DNA from: DATJBF01 sp035515475
Lineage (GTDB): Bacteria > Verrucomicrobiota > Verrucomicrobiia > Palsa-1439
NCBI GenBank assembly: GCA_035515475.1
Contig: DATJBF010000026.1
Location: 1 to 38,139, forward strand
DNA length: 38,139 nucleotides
Direction: 5' to 3'
Below are positions 17,155 to 25,480 of the stretch, in pieces (within the stretch, counting starts at the first letter, position 1; each line of letters begins with the position of its first letter). Made by a program: the position numbers and the translations under genes. The notes beneath the pieces were generated by a model, which was given only the letters and a program-made list of their open reading frames with translations, searched no databases and was not told the origin of the DNA.

Positions 17155-18471
17155 ATGCATGCTCTCAAACTGTTGTTCATCGCGTTGCTCGCATCAACTC
17201 TGACGGTTCAAACCGCCGACGTTCTTGCCGAGAAGCCGTCGGCCACCACGATCAAGCCGGACATCACCGTTGCTGTGGATGGCAGTGGAAACTTCAAAAC
17301 GATCCAGGAAGCGCTCGATTCCATCCCGCGCAATAACCGGCAGCGAATGATCGTCTTCGTCAAGGACGGCGTCTATCACGAGAAGGTGCGGATCGATCCC
17401 AGCTTCGTCACCCTGCGCGGCCAGAGCCGGCAAGGAACCCGCATCGAATTCGCACAGGGCGCCGATGAGTTCGCCCGGCAGCCCGATAAGCTCGGACGCG
17501 CCGTGGTCAACATCGACGGCAGCGATTGTGTTCTCGAGGATCTCACCATCAAGAACACCCAGGGCATCATCGGCCCGCATGCGTTTGCCGTTTACGGCCT
17601 CGGCGATAAGACCGTGATCGTGGACTGCGACGTGTTGAGCGACGGGGCGGATACGCTCGCGTTGTGGGGCGTCGGGAACGGGTCGTACCAGGCGCGGCTC
17701 AACATCCGCGGGTCGGTCGATTTCGTCTGTCCGCGCGGCTGGTGCTACATGACCGACTGCACGTTCTACGAGGTCAACCCACAGGCGCACGCGGCCATCT
17801 GGCACGACGGCAGCAAGAACAAGGACATGAAGTTCGTCCTGCGCAACTGTCGGTTCGACGGCGTGGCGAACTGGATTCTGGCCCGGCATCACCACGACGC
17901 GCAATTCTTTCTGCTCGACTGTACCTTCTCGAAAACCATGAGAGACCTGGCGCCGAAACGCGTCGTCTATCCGCTGGAAGGCGACAAGCCCAGCCCGAAC
18001 GACGACGGGAGAAACCAAGCTCTGAACGCCAGCAACATCTGGGGTGAACGCGCCTACTTTTACAACTGCCGCCGCGTCGGCGGCGGCTACGCTTGGTTTA
18101 GCAACAACCTGTCGTCCGCACCGGGCGCTCCCAAACCCGAACAGATCACCGCCGCGTGGACGTTCGGCGGCAAGTGGGACCCGGAGCGAAAAACCGGTCC
18201 AACGATCCTGAAGGTCCATCCGCAGGGCCAGGAGATCACGCTCGGCTTCAGCGAGAACGTCACGGTCAAAGGCAAGCCGCGACTGGCGCTGCGCGGAGGC
18301 GGTTTTGCGGATTACAAGTCCGGGAGCGGCGGAGACGTGCTGGTGTTCACAGTTCCCGAAGGCAACCACGGCGAGGTGGGGGCCGTAGATCTGCATGGGG
18401 GCGCGATCATCGCGTCGGACGCCTCGGCCACGATCCGTGCGGCGGATTTGGCATTGCCGAAACAGCCGTGA
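17155..18471 (+). CDS. Divergent secreted pectinesterase-family protein
   Basis: A 438-aa protein with a clear signal peptide (L-L-F-I-A-L-L-A-S-T-L-T-V...A) and a pectinesterase-type beta-helix beginning V-D-G-S-G-N-F-K-T-I-Q-E-A-L. The catalytic region has diverged: the usual Q-D-T is G-A-D166-T, D-F-x-F-G is D189-F-V-C-P-R-G, and L-G-R-P-W is replaced by I-L-A-R-H-H-H-D. Both aspartates remain but the Gln and the Arg-Pro-Trp are gone, so methylesterase activity is doubtful. The C-terminal ~90 residues look like an SbsA/Big_5-type Ig-like domain. The gene starts 5 nt after the de-esterase stop and ends 3 nt before the next ATG, so it is inside the operon. Confidence 0.75.
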   Translation: MHALKLLFIALLASTLTVQTADVLAEKPSATTIKPDITVAVDGSGNFKTIQEALDSIPRNNRQRMIVFVKDGVYHEKVRIDPSFVTLRGQSRQGTRIEFAQGADEFARQPDKLGRAVVNIDGSDCVLEDLTIKNTQGIIGPHAFAVYGLGDKTVIVDCDVLSDGADTLALWGVGNGSYQARLNIRGSVDFVCPRGWCYMTDCTFYEVNPQAHAAIWHDGSKNKDMKFVLRNCRFDGVANWILARHHHDAQFFLLDCTFSKTMRDLAPKRVVYPLEGDKPSPNDDGRNQALNASNIWGERAYFYNCRRVGGGYAWFSNNLSSAPGAPKPEQITAAWTFGGKWDPERKTGPTILKVHPQGQEITLGFSENVTVKGKPRLALRGGGFADYKSGSGGDVLVFTVPEGNHGEVGAVDLHGGAIIASDASATIRAADLALPKQP

Positions 18472-18474
18472 GTA

Positions 18475-21400
18475 ATGAAAATGGGTCTCACGCGCTTGCC
18501 AAGCGCGCTTACCAGGATTGTAGCCGCAGGCTTTAGCCTGCGCGGGAAAGACGCACCCGTGAAGGGTGCCGCTACCGGGAAAAGGGTTCTGTTAGGCCTC
18601 CTCCTTCTCGCGATCGGGCACGCATCCCATGCCCAAACTTCAGCGGTCATCTCCTCTGAGTTCATCTACGAACGCGCTCCGTATCCGCAGTGTCATGCCT
18701 CGACTATTGCCGAGGTCGCCCCGGGAAAACTCGTCGCGGCCTGGTTTGGCGGCACGCGCGAGCGCGCCCCTGACGTCGGCATCTGGCTGGCGCGACAGGA
18801 AGAGGGACGGTGGTCCGAGCCCGTCGAGGTCGCCAACGGCGTGCGGCCCGACGGCACGCGCTATCCAACGTGGAACCCCGTGCTTTTCCAGCCGCCGACG
18901 GGCCCGTTGGTGTTGTTCTACAAGGTGGGACCTTCGCCAAACGAATGGTGGGGGGCGATGATGACCTCGGCGGACGGTGGAAAGACATGGAGCAAATCCC
19001 GCCGCTTGCCTGACGGGGTTCTCGGGCCGATCAAGGACAAGCCCGTGGTGCTGGCCGACGGCGCTTGGTTGTGCCCGTCGAGCACCGAGAGCACCAGTGC
19101 AGGCTGGCAGATCCATTTCGAGCTCACACGCGATGCCGGCAACACGTGGGAAGTCATCGGCCCGGTCGAGAAAGGGAAGGACCGCGTGTTCGACGCCATC
19201 CAGCCGACGGTGCTGTTCCACCGGGACGGACGGCTCCAAGCGCTCTGCCGGACGCGCAACGGCGTCATCGCGACGACCTGGTCGAAAGACGGCGGCAAAA
19301 CCTGGAGCGCACTGGAGGCAATCAGCTTACCCAACCCGAATTCGGGTATCGACGCCGTCACGCTGGCCGATGGCCGTCAGCTTCTGGTTTACAATCAATC
19401 TGCGCCACCCTCGGAGCAGCCGACCAAAGGAGTCCGCTATCCGCTCGACGTGGCCCTGTCGTCCGATGGCGTGAACTGGCGGCACGTTCTCACACTGGAG
19501 AGCGAGCCGTGCGAGAACGGCTACGCGTATCCCGCCGTCATCCAGACGTCCGATGGCTTGGTGCACGTTACGTACACGTGGAACCGCCAGCGCATCAAAC
19601 ACGTCGTCCTCGACCCGAAGGCATTCGCAGCGGGAGACGAGCGCTCGGGGTCCGACACCTCCCTTCGCGTCGTCGATCTGCGGTGCGAGTTCTCGGCCGA
19701 TCCGCTGGGCATCGACGTCGCCCAGCCGCGGCTGTTCTGGCGCGTCGAAAGTCCGGAGCGCGGGCAACGGCAATCCGCTTGGCGGGTCCTCGTGGCGTCA
19801 TCGCCCGAATTGCTCGCGCAGGATCGCGGTGATTTGTGGGACAGCGGACGCGTGGCCTCGGAGCAAACGACCTTTGTGCGTTACGCCGGGGCCGCGCTGA
19901 CGTCGTCGCAACGGGTGTTTTGGAAGGTCCGGGCGTGGGATCGTGATGGCCAAGCCACGCCGTGGAGCGAGCCGGCGACGTGGACGATGGGATTGCTGGC
20001 CGCCGCCGATTGGAAAGCCGCTTGGATCGCCGGCCGCGGCGCCACTGAATCGCTGTTGTTGCGACACGAGTTTTCCGTGCGCCCTGGACTGCGCCGGGCA
20101 ATCGTGCACGTCTGCGGTTTGGGTCAGTACGAACTCGCGTTCAACGGTCAGAAGGCCGGCGAAGATCTGCTGGCGCCTGGTTGGACCGATTACGACAAGA
20201 CGACGCTGTACGACACGCACGACGTCACCGCGCTGCTGCACGAGGGAACGAATGCCGTCGGACTCGTTCTCGGCAACGGCATGTACAACGTCGTCCGCCG
20301 GAATCGATTCGCGAAGTTCACCGGCTCGTTCGGGCCGTTGCGGGCGATTCTGCACCTGCGGCTGGAGTATGCCGATGGCGCGGTCGAGTTTGTCGGCACG
20401 GATGAGACGTGGCGGACGAATCCGGGGCCGATTACGTACAACAGCATCTACGGCGGTGAGGATTGCGATGCCCGGCTGGAGCCCGCGGGTTGGGATCGTC
20501 CTGGTTTCGACGACCGCCCCTGGCCACGCGCGGTAGCCGTCATCGGCCTTGGCGACACCTTGCGTGGCCACAGCGTCGGGGCCGAGCCGCTCCGGGCTAT
20601 CGAGACCCGCCAGCCCGTCGCGGTGCGGAATTTCACGGACGGCACCGCCGTTTACGACCTCGGGCAAAATGCCTCCTACATGCCGCGGCTTCGGGTGAGC
20701 GGGCCGGCGGGCAGCACGGTGCGGCTGACGCCGGCCGAAATCGTCAACGACGACGGCCGGATCAATCGCAGCACGATGGGCAGCGCGAGCCGGGGCAGTT
20801 CCTGGTGGGAATACACCAAGGCAACCGATGGTGAGGAGACTTGGTTTCCGCGGTTTTATTACGTCGGGTGTCGCTACCTGGAAGCGCGCGGCCGGCCGGC
20901 CGGGGCTGGCGGCGAACTTCCCTGCATCAAATCGCTGGAAGGCGTGATCGTTCATTCCAGTGCCGCGCCCGTCGGCGATTTCGCCTGTTCCAACGAGCTG
21001 CTGAACCGCATCCGCAATCTGGTTCGCTGGGCGCAACGCTCGAACATGGTTTCCATCCTCACCGATTGTCCGCACCGGGAGAAACTGGGTTGGCTCGAGC
21101 AATATCACCTGAACGGACCGGCGCTCCGCTACGAGTTCGATCTGGCCCGGCTGTTCACCAAAGGGATGAACGACATGGCCGACGCCCAAACCGACGATGG
21201 TCTCGTGCCGAACATTGCGCCGGAGTATACGAAGTTCAGAGGCCCATTCCGGGCCGCGGTCGAGTGGGGCAGCGCCTGTATCATTGTGCCGTGGCAGCAA
21301 TACCAGTTCACGGGCGACCGCGATCTGCTGCAAAAACATTACGGCGCCATGAAGCGGTATTTTGCCTGGGTCGAACGAGGCGCGACGAACGACGTTGTTC

Positions 21401-22311
21401 GGGAGGGCCTCGGCGACTGGTATGACCTTGGCCCGAAAAAACCGGGCGCGGCGCAACTCACGCCGCCGGCGGTCACGGCCACGGCGTTTTATTATCGGGA
21501 CGCGTGGATTCTCTCGCAGGTTGCCGACCTGCTCGGCCATGCCGACGAGGCGAAGGACTTTGCCGCCCGGGCGTCGCGGATTCGCACCAGTTACAACCGG
21601 CATTTCTTCAGCCGCGACAAGAGCAGTTATGCCACCGGCTCGCAATGCGCCAACGCGCTGCCGCTCGTCTTCGGAATCGTCGAACCACAGGATCGCGATG
21701 CCGTCCTGGTGTCCCTCGTGCGCGACGTGGAGTCGGGCGGCTACGGCGTGACGGCGGGCGATGTTGGTTTCCGTTTTCTTCTGCAGGCGCTCACGCTCGG
21801 CGGCCACGCCGACGTGGTCTGTCGCATGATCGATCAAGACGAGAAGCCGGGTTACGGTTATCAATTGAAGATGGGCGCGACCAGCCTGACCGAATCGTGG
21901 GATGCCAACCGGTTTTCCTCGCACAACCATTTCATGCTCGGGCAGGTCACCGAATGGTTCTACAAAGACCTCGCCGGCATCGCCTGCGATCCCGGCGGGG
22001 CGGGCTTCAAGAAAATCGTTATCGAGCCCCACCCCGTTGGTGACCTCAAATGGGTTGAGGCGACGTACCGGTCAATCCACGGGCCCATCGCCGTGCGCTG
22101 GGAGCGCAATGGTGAACAGTTCGTCCTGAAAACCACCATCCCCGCCAACACCAGTGCCACGGTCGTGTTGCCCGCTCGCCAGGGCGCCTCGGTCCGGGAA
22201 GGTGGCGTGCCCGTGGAACGGAGCCCCGGAGTGACATTTCTCCGGCGCGAGGGGGACCGCCTGGTCTTTCGGGTCCAGTCGGGAAGTTACGCCTTCGAAT
22301 CCCGGTGGTGA
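18475..22311 (+). CDS. Secreted fusion: BNR/sialidase-like beta-propeller + GH78 alpha-L-rhamnosidase
   Basis: A 1278-aa protein. Residues ~60-385 form a BNR-type propeller with Asp-box motifs (S-A-D-G-G-K-T-W, R-D-A-G-N-T-W, S-K-D-G-G-K-T-W). Residues ~397-1270 are a GH78 alpha-L-rhamnosidase, which frees rhamnose from rhamnogalacturonan. Its catalytic region is D864-C-P-H-R-E869-K-L-G-W873-L-E-Q, where relatives usually have W-x-G-D, plus the base region S-L-T-E1140-S-W-D. No stop or frameshift separates the halves. From ATG 18475 a palindromic repeat lies in frame before the hydrophobic core; GTG 18559 would give a more normal signal peptide (MKGAATGKRVLLGLLLLAIG). It follows the pectinesterase gene by 3 nt. 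Confidence 0.85.
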   Translation: MKMGLTRLPSALTRIVAAGFSLRGKDAPVKGAATGKRVLLGLLLLAIGHASHAQTSAVISSEFIYERAPYPQCHASTIAEVAPGKLVAAWFGGTRERAPDVGIWLARQEEGRWSEPVEVANGVRPDGTRYPTWNPVLFQPPTGPLVLFYKVGPSPNEWWGAMMTSADGGKTWSKSRRLPDGVLGPIKDKPVVLADGAWLCPSSTESTSAGWQIHFELTRDAGNTWEVIGPVEKGKDRVFDAIQPTVLFHRDGRLQALCRTRNGVIATTWSKDGGKTWSALEAISLPNPNSGIDAVTLADGRQLLVYNQSAPPSEQPTKGVRYPLDVALSSDGVNWRHVLTLESEPCENGYAYPAVIQTSDGLVHVTYTWNRQRIKHVVLDPKAFAAGDERSGSDTSLRVVDLRCEFSADPLGIDVAQPRLFWRVESPERGQRQSAWRVLVASSPELLAQDRGDLWDSGRVASEQTTFVRYAGAALTSSQRVFWKVRAWDRDGQATPWSEPATWTMGLLAAADWKAAWIAGRGATESLLLRHEFSVRPGLRRAIVHVCGLGQYELAFNGQKAGEDLLAPGWTDYDKTTLYDTHDVTALLHEGTNAVGLVLGNGMYNVVRRNRFAKFTGSFGPLRAILHLRLEYADGAVEFVGTDETWRTNPGPITYNSIYGGEDCDARLEPAGWDRPGFDDRPWPRAVAVIGLGDTLRGHSVGAEPLRAIETRQPVAVRNFTDGTAVYDLGQNASYMPRLRVSGPAGSTVRLTPAEIVNDDGRINRSTMGSASRGSSWWEYTKATDGEETWFPRFYYVGCRYLEARGRPAGAGGELPCIKSLEGVIVHSSAAPVGDFACSNELLNRIRNLVRWAQRSNMVSILTDCPHREKLGWLEQYHLNGPALRYEFDLARLFTKGMNDMADAQTDDGLVPNIAPEYTKFRGPFRAAVEWGSACIIVPWQQYQFTGDRDLLQKHYGAMKRYFAWVERGATNDVVREGLGDWYDLGPKKPGAAQLTPPAVTATAFYYRDAWILSQVADLLGHADEAKDFAARASRIRTSYNRHFFSRDKSSYATGSQCANALPLVFGIVEPQDRDAVLVSLVRDVESGGYGVTAGDVGFRFLLQALTLGGHADVVCRMIDQDEKPGYGYQLKMGATSLTESWDANRFSSHNHFMLGQVTEWFYKDLAGIACDPGGAGFKKIVIEPHPVGDLKWVEATYRSIHGPIAVRWERNGEQFVLKTTIPANTSATVVLPARQGASVREGGVPVERSPGVTFLRREGDRLVFRVQSGSYAFESRW
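18520..18575. repeat. GTAGCC-type palindromic repeat, copy 3, inside the start of the rhamnosidase gene
   Basis: GTAGCC at 18520-18525 is followed by GCAGGC-ttta-GCCTGC and GCACCC-gtgaa-GGGTGC and closes with GCTAC at 18571-18575. A separate hairpin CGCGCTT-gcc-AAGCGCG (18491-18507) precedes it. In the frame of ATG 18475 it encodes I-V-A-A-G-F-S-L-R-G-K-D-A-P-V-K-G-A-A-T. Confidence 0.8.
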
Positions 22312-22501
22312 GGCTGTTTTTTGGTGCGCGTCTGACGCTGCCCGACTGGCGGGGCCCGGCACGGGGCGCTCCGGCGCGACGAGGCTTGTGCCGCTCGCAC
22401 CAATCGGAAATCATCGGAAATCAAGTGTTGCCTCGACGACGAAGCATGGTTACTATGTCACGCAGCGAGTTTGTCAACGCTCTCAACAAGAGGAAACGAT
22501 C

Positions 22502-23680
22502 ATGAATCTTCCGCAACCTGTTCCACTTGGGCTCAAAAAATCGTTCGGTTTTGGCGACCGGCTTGGCTTGGCGACGCCGGGGCATTACGCCGCGGCGAAG
22601 AAATTCGATTTCGCCCCGATTTTTGCCCAGCAATCCATCCGCGAAATGGAGCGCACGCAACGTCCGCCCGAGGAAGTGATGAAGGCGGCGCAGACCGCGC
22701 TGGCCGAACTCGGCTACACCAAACCGTGGGGTGCCGACGCCGACCACCTCAAATTGCCGGAGCACGTCGAGCGCACGGCCCGAGCTGGCTTTTGCTTTTT
22801 CACGATCGACCCATCGGCCCATGTCGGCAAGGGATCGCTGACGCCGGAAATGGAGTCGGCCTACGTGGGTAAGAAGTTCGACGTGCCGGGCCTGCGTACC
22901 GTGCAGTTCGATCGTGCCGCGGTCCAAAAGGCGGCGGTGAAATACGGCGCCGCGTTGGAGCACGTCGGCGTGATGGGACGGCAAATCACCAAGTCGATGG
23001 GCTCCCGGCCGTTTGAGATCGAGGTCAGTGTGGACGAAACCGACGAGCCGACGAGCGTGCCCGAGCATTTGTTCATCGGCTTGGAGCTCAAGCGGCACAA
23101 GGTGCCGAACGTCGTGAGTGTCGCGCCGCGCTTCATCGGGGATTTCGAGAAGGGGATCGATTACAAGGGCGACCTGAAGAAATTCGAAGCGTCGTTGCGC
23201 GAGCACGTGGCCGTGGCGAAGTTCTGCGGTCCCTACAAGATCAGCGTCCACAGCGGCTCGGACAAATTTGCGGTCTACCCGATCGTCGGGCGGGTGTGCG
23301 GCGAGTTGCTGCACGTCAAGACGGCCGGCACGAATTACCTGGAAGCGTTGCGCGTGGTGGCGCGCTCGGATGCGAAGCTGTTTGCCGAGATTGTCGAGTT
23401 TTGCCGCGGACGGTTCGACACCGACCGTGCCAGCTATCACATTTCGGCCACGCTCGACGGAGTGCGCGCGTTGCCGAAGTACAGCGGCCCGAAGGACGAG
23501 CCGAAATTCCTGGACGAAGTCACTGGTCGCCAGTTGCTGCACGTCACGTTCGGTTCGGTGCTCACCAATCCGAGCTTCAAGCCGCGCATCCTCGACATTC
23601 TCCGGAAACACGCGGATCTGCACAAAGAGTTACTCGAGAAACATCTCAGCAAGCATTTGTCGCTGCTCAGCAAGGGCTGA
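22502..23680 (+). CDS. uxaE: UxaE-like tagaturonate epimerase
   Basis: A 392-aa cytoplasmic protein resembling the tagaturonate 3-epimerase family known from Thermotoga, which converts D-tagaturonate to D-fructuronate. Recognisable parts are G-F-G-D-R-L-G-L-A-T-P-G-H near the N terminus, G-A-D-A-D-H, I-S-V-H-S-G-S-D-K-F and V-K-T-A-G-T-N-Y-L-E-A-L-R. ATG 22502 is preferred because AGAGG precedes it by about 8 nt; the frame is open upstream to 22388 without protein-like sequence. It sits 18 bp before uxaC, which makes its presumed substrate. The route would bypass UxaA/UxaB by feeding fructuronate to UxuB. The family match is from memory of motifs and the length is shorter than I expect for Thermotoga UxaE, so the function is probable, not certain. 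Confidence 0.75.
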   Translation: MNLPQPVPLGLKKSFGFGDRLGLATPGHYAAAKKFDFAPIFAQQSIREMERTQRPPEEVMKAAQTALAELGYTKPWGADADHLKLPEHVERTARAGFCFFTIDPSAHVGKGSLTPEMESAYVGKKFDVPGLRTVQFDRAAVQKAAVKYGAALEHVGVMGRQITKSMGSRPFEIEVSVDETDEPTSVPEHLFIGLELKRHKVPNVVSVAPRFIGDFEKGIDYKGDLKKFEASLREHVAVAKFCGPYKISVHSGSDKFAVYPIVGRVCGELLHVKTAGTNYLEALRVVARSDAKLFAEIVEFCRGRFDTDRASYHISATLDGVRALPKYSGPKDEPKFLDEVTGRQLLHVTFGSVLTNPSFKPRILDILRKHADLHKELLEKHLSKHLSLLSKG

Positions 23681-23698
23681 GTTACACTTCGAGGCTTT

Positions 23699-25171
23699 AT
23701 GAAACGCAAACCAGTCACGGGCGCATCCGCGCCGGCGCGCTCGGGTTCCGCTTCGCGCGCCCAGACGTTTCTCACCGAGGATTTTCTCCTCCACAACGAC
23801 GTGGCGCGCGAGTTGTATCACGAGCACGCCAGGCACGAGCCGATCTACGATTATCATTGCCACATTCCGCCCGACCAGGTTGCCGCCAACAAACAGTTCC
23901 GCAATCTGTACGAGGTCTGGCTGGCCGGCGACCATTACAAGTGGCGGGCCATGCGCTCCAACGGCGTGCCGGAGAAATATTGCACCGGCGACGCCAGCGA
24001 CTGGGAGAAATTCCTCGCCTACGCTCGCACCGTGCCGTACACGCTGCGCAACCCGCTGTACCACTGGACGCACCTCGAGCTGAAGATGTATTTCGGCATC
24101 ACCAAATTACTCGACGAGTCCACCGCGAAGGAGATCTGGGACGAGGCGAACGAGAAGCTGCAGTCCCTGCCCGTCCACGAAATCCTCCGTCGCAGCAAGG
24201 TGGCGTTGATTTGCACGACGGATGACCCGACCGACAACCTGGAGCAACACGAGAAAATCCGCGCCAGCCGGAAGTGTCCGGCGCGCGTTTACCCGGCGTA
24301 TCGCCCCGACAAGGCGCTGAACATCGATCAGCCGGTGGCATTCAACACGTGGGTGGACAAACTCGCCGCGGCGAGCGGCGTCGAGTGCAGCAGTCTGCAG
24401 AATTTGTTGGCGGCGCTCAGCAAACGGCTTGATTTCTTTCACGAGAACGGGAGCCGTCTGGCCGACCACGGCCTGTGCACCTGTTACCCGGTGGATTGCA
24501 CGCAAGCCGAGGCGGCGCGCATCTTCGCCGAGGCGCGCGCGCGCCGGCAGGTCAGCCGCGAGGAAGCCGACAAGTTCCGCGGCTTTCTCCTGCTCTGGCA
24601 CGGCGAACAATATCACGCCCGCGGCTGGGTGATGCAGTTCCACCTCGGCGCGCTCCGCAACAACAACACGCGGCTCATGCGCACGCTGGGCCCCGACACG
24701 GGATTTGATTCCATCGGCGACTGGCCGCAGACGGAAATGTTGTCGCGGTACCTCGACAAGCTCGACCAAGCCAATCGGCTGACGAAAACGATCCTCTACT
24801 GCCTCAACCCGAGCGACAATTACGCGTTCGCGACGATGCTGGGCAATTTCCAGGACGGCAGCGTGCCCGGCAAAATCCAGTTCGGCAGCGGCTGGTGGTT
24901 TCTCGACCAGATCGAGGGCATGAAGTGGCAGATCAACGCGTTGTCGAACCTCGGTTTGCTCAGCCGGTTCGTCGGCATGCTCACCGATTCACGGAGCTTC
25001 CTCAGCTACAGCCGGCACGAGTATTTCCGGCGGCTCCTGTGCAACATGATCGGTACGGACGTGGTCAACGGCGAGATGCCGCAGGACATGAAGCTGCTCA
25101 GCACCATGGTGCGCAACGTCTGTTTCCACAACGCCAAGAGCTATTTCCCGATGGAACCCGCCAGTCTCTGA
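23699..25171 (+). CDS. uxaC: Uronate isomerase (UxaC)
   Basis: A 490-aa amidohydrolase-fold isomerase (EC 5.3.1.12), typical length, converting D-galacturonate to D-tagaturonate and D-glucuronate to D-fructuronate in the cytoplasm. Visible family features are F-L-T-E-D-F-L-L, Y-D-Y-H53-C-H55 (metal-binding H-x-H), C-T-T-D-D-P-T-D near residue 180, M-Q-F-H-L-G-A-L-R-N-N-N and the end S-R-H-E-Y-F-R-R-L-L-C-N. The first ~20 residues, rich in Ser, Ala and Arg, extend beyond the usual start. It follows the UxaE-like gene by 18 bp and converges on the first pectate lyase gene, 11 bp away. It would process galacturonate released by the GH28 enzyme. Confidence 0.95.
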   Translation: MKRKPVTGASAPARSGSASRAQTFLTEDFLLHNDVARELYHEHARHEPIYDYHCHIPPDQVAANKQFRNLYEVWLAGDHYKWRAMRSNGVPEKYCTGDASDWEKFLAYARTVPYTLRNPLYHWTHLELKMYFGITKLLDESTAKEIWDEANEKLQSLPVHEILRRSKVALICTTDDPTDNLEQHEKIRASRKCPARVYPAYRPDKALNIDQPVAFNTWVDKLAAASGVECSSLQNLLAALSKRLDFFHENGSRLADHGLCTCYPVDCTQAEAARIFAEARARRQVSREEADKFRGFLLLWHGEQYHARGWVMQFHLGALRNNNTRLMRTLGPDTGFDSIGDWPQTEMLSRYLDKLDQANRLTKTILYCLNPSDNYAFATMLGNFQDGSVPGKIQFGSGWWFLDQIEGMKWQINALSNLGLLSRFVGMLTDSRSFLSYSRHEYFRRLLCNMIGTDVVNGEMPQDMKLLSTMVRNVCFHNAKSYFPMEPASL

Positions 25172-25182
25172 GTGGGCTGCGC

Positions 25183-25480
25183 CTACGGCACCAAGCGGAT
25201 CCGGTAGAATCGCGACGGCGTATTGGTCGCGCCGCCTTCGTCCAGGTAATGATTCGTCGCGTCGCCGTTGCCGGGGATGATGATATGCGGTGGCGTGGTG
25301 ATGTCTAGGAAATTGGTGGTGTAGCCACCGGTCTCATCGCCGCTACTTGCCTGCACGGCGTTGGTCCTCCCGCCGGCCGTGGTCCAGGTGATCAGCACGT
25401 CGTCCCCCGTTTTTGTGGCGGAGACGATTCTCAAGCTCGACAAAGCACTGGTGGGATCGGTGCCGGCGAGAAACTCGGCC
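25183..25480 (-). repeat. Repeated C-terminal module DNA, copy A (partner at 26960-27257)
   Basis: The 3' ~300 bp of the two pectate lyase genes are similar at DNA level over their whole length and encode AGTDPTSALS...LRI, WTTAGGRTNAVQA, TNFLDIT-P-HIII and RFYRIRLVP. This indicates duplication or gene conversion of the module. The astacin gene ends in a more distant version. Confidence 0.7.

Noticed and set aside
19798..22032. A 744-codon minus-strand open frame opposite the rhamnosidase
   Set aside because: Antisense shadow; the plus strand encodes a clear GH78 domain throughout.
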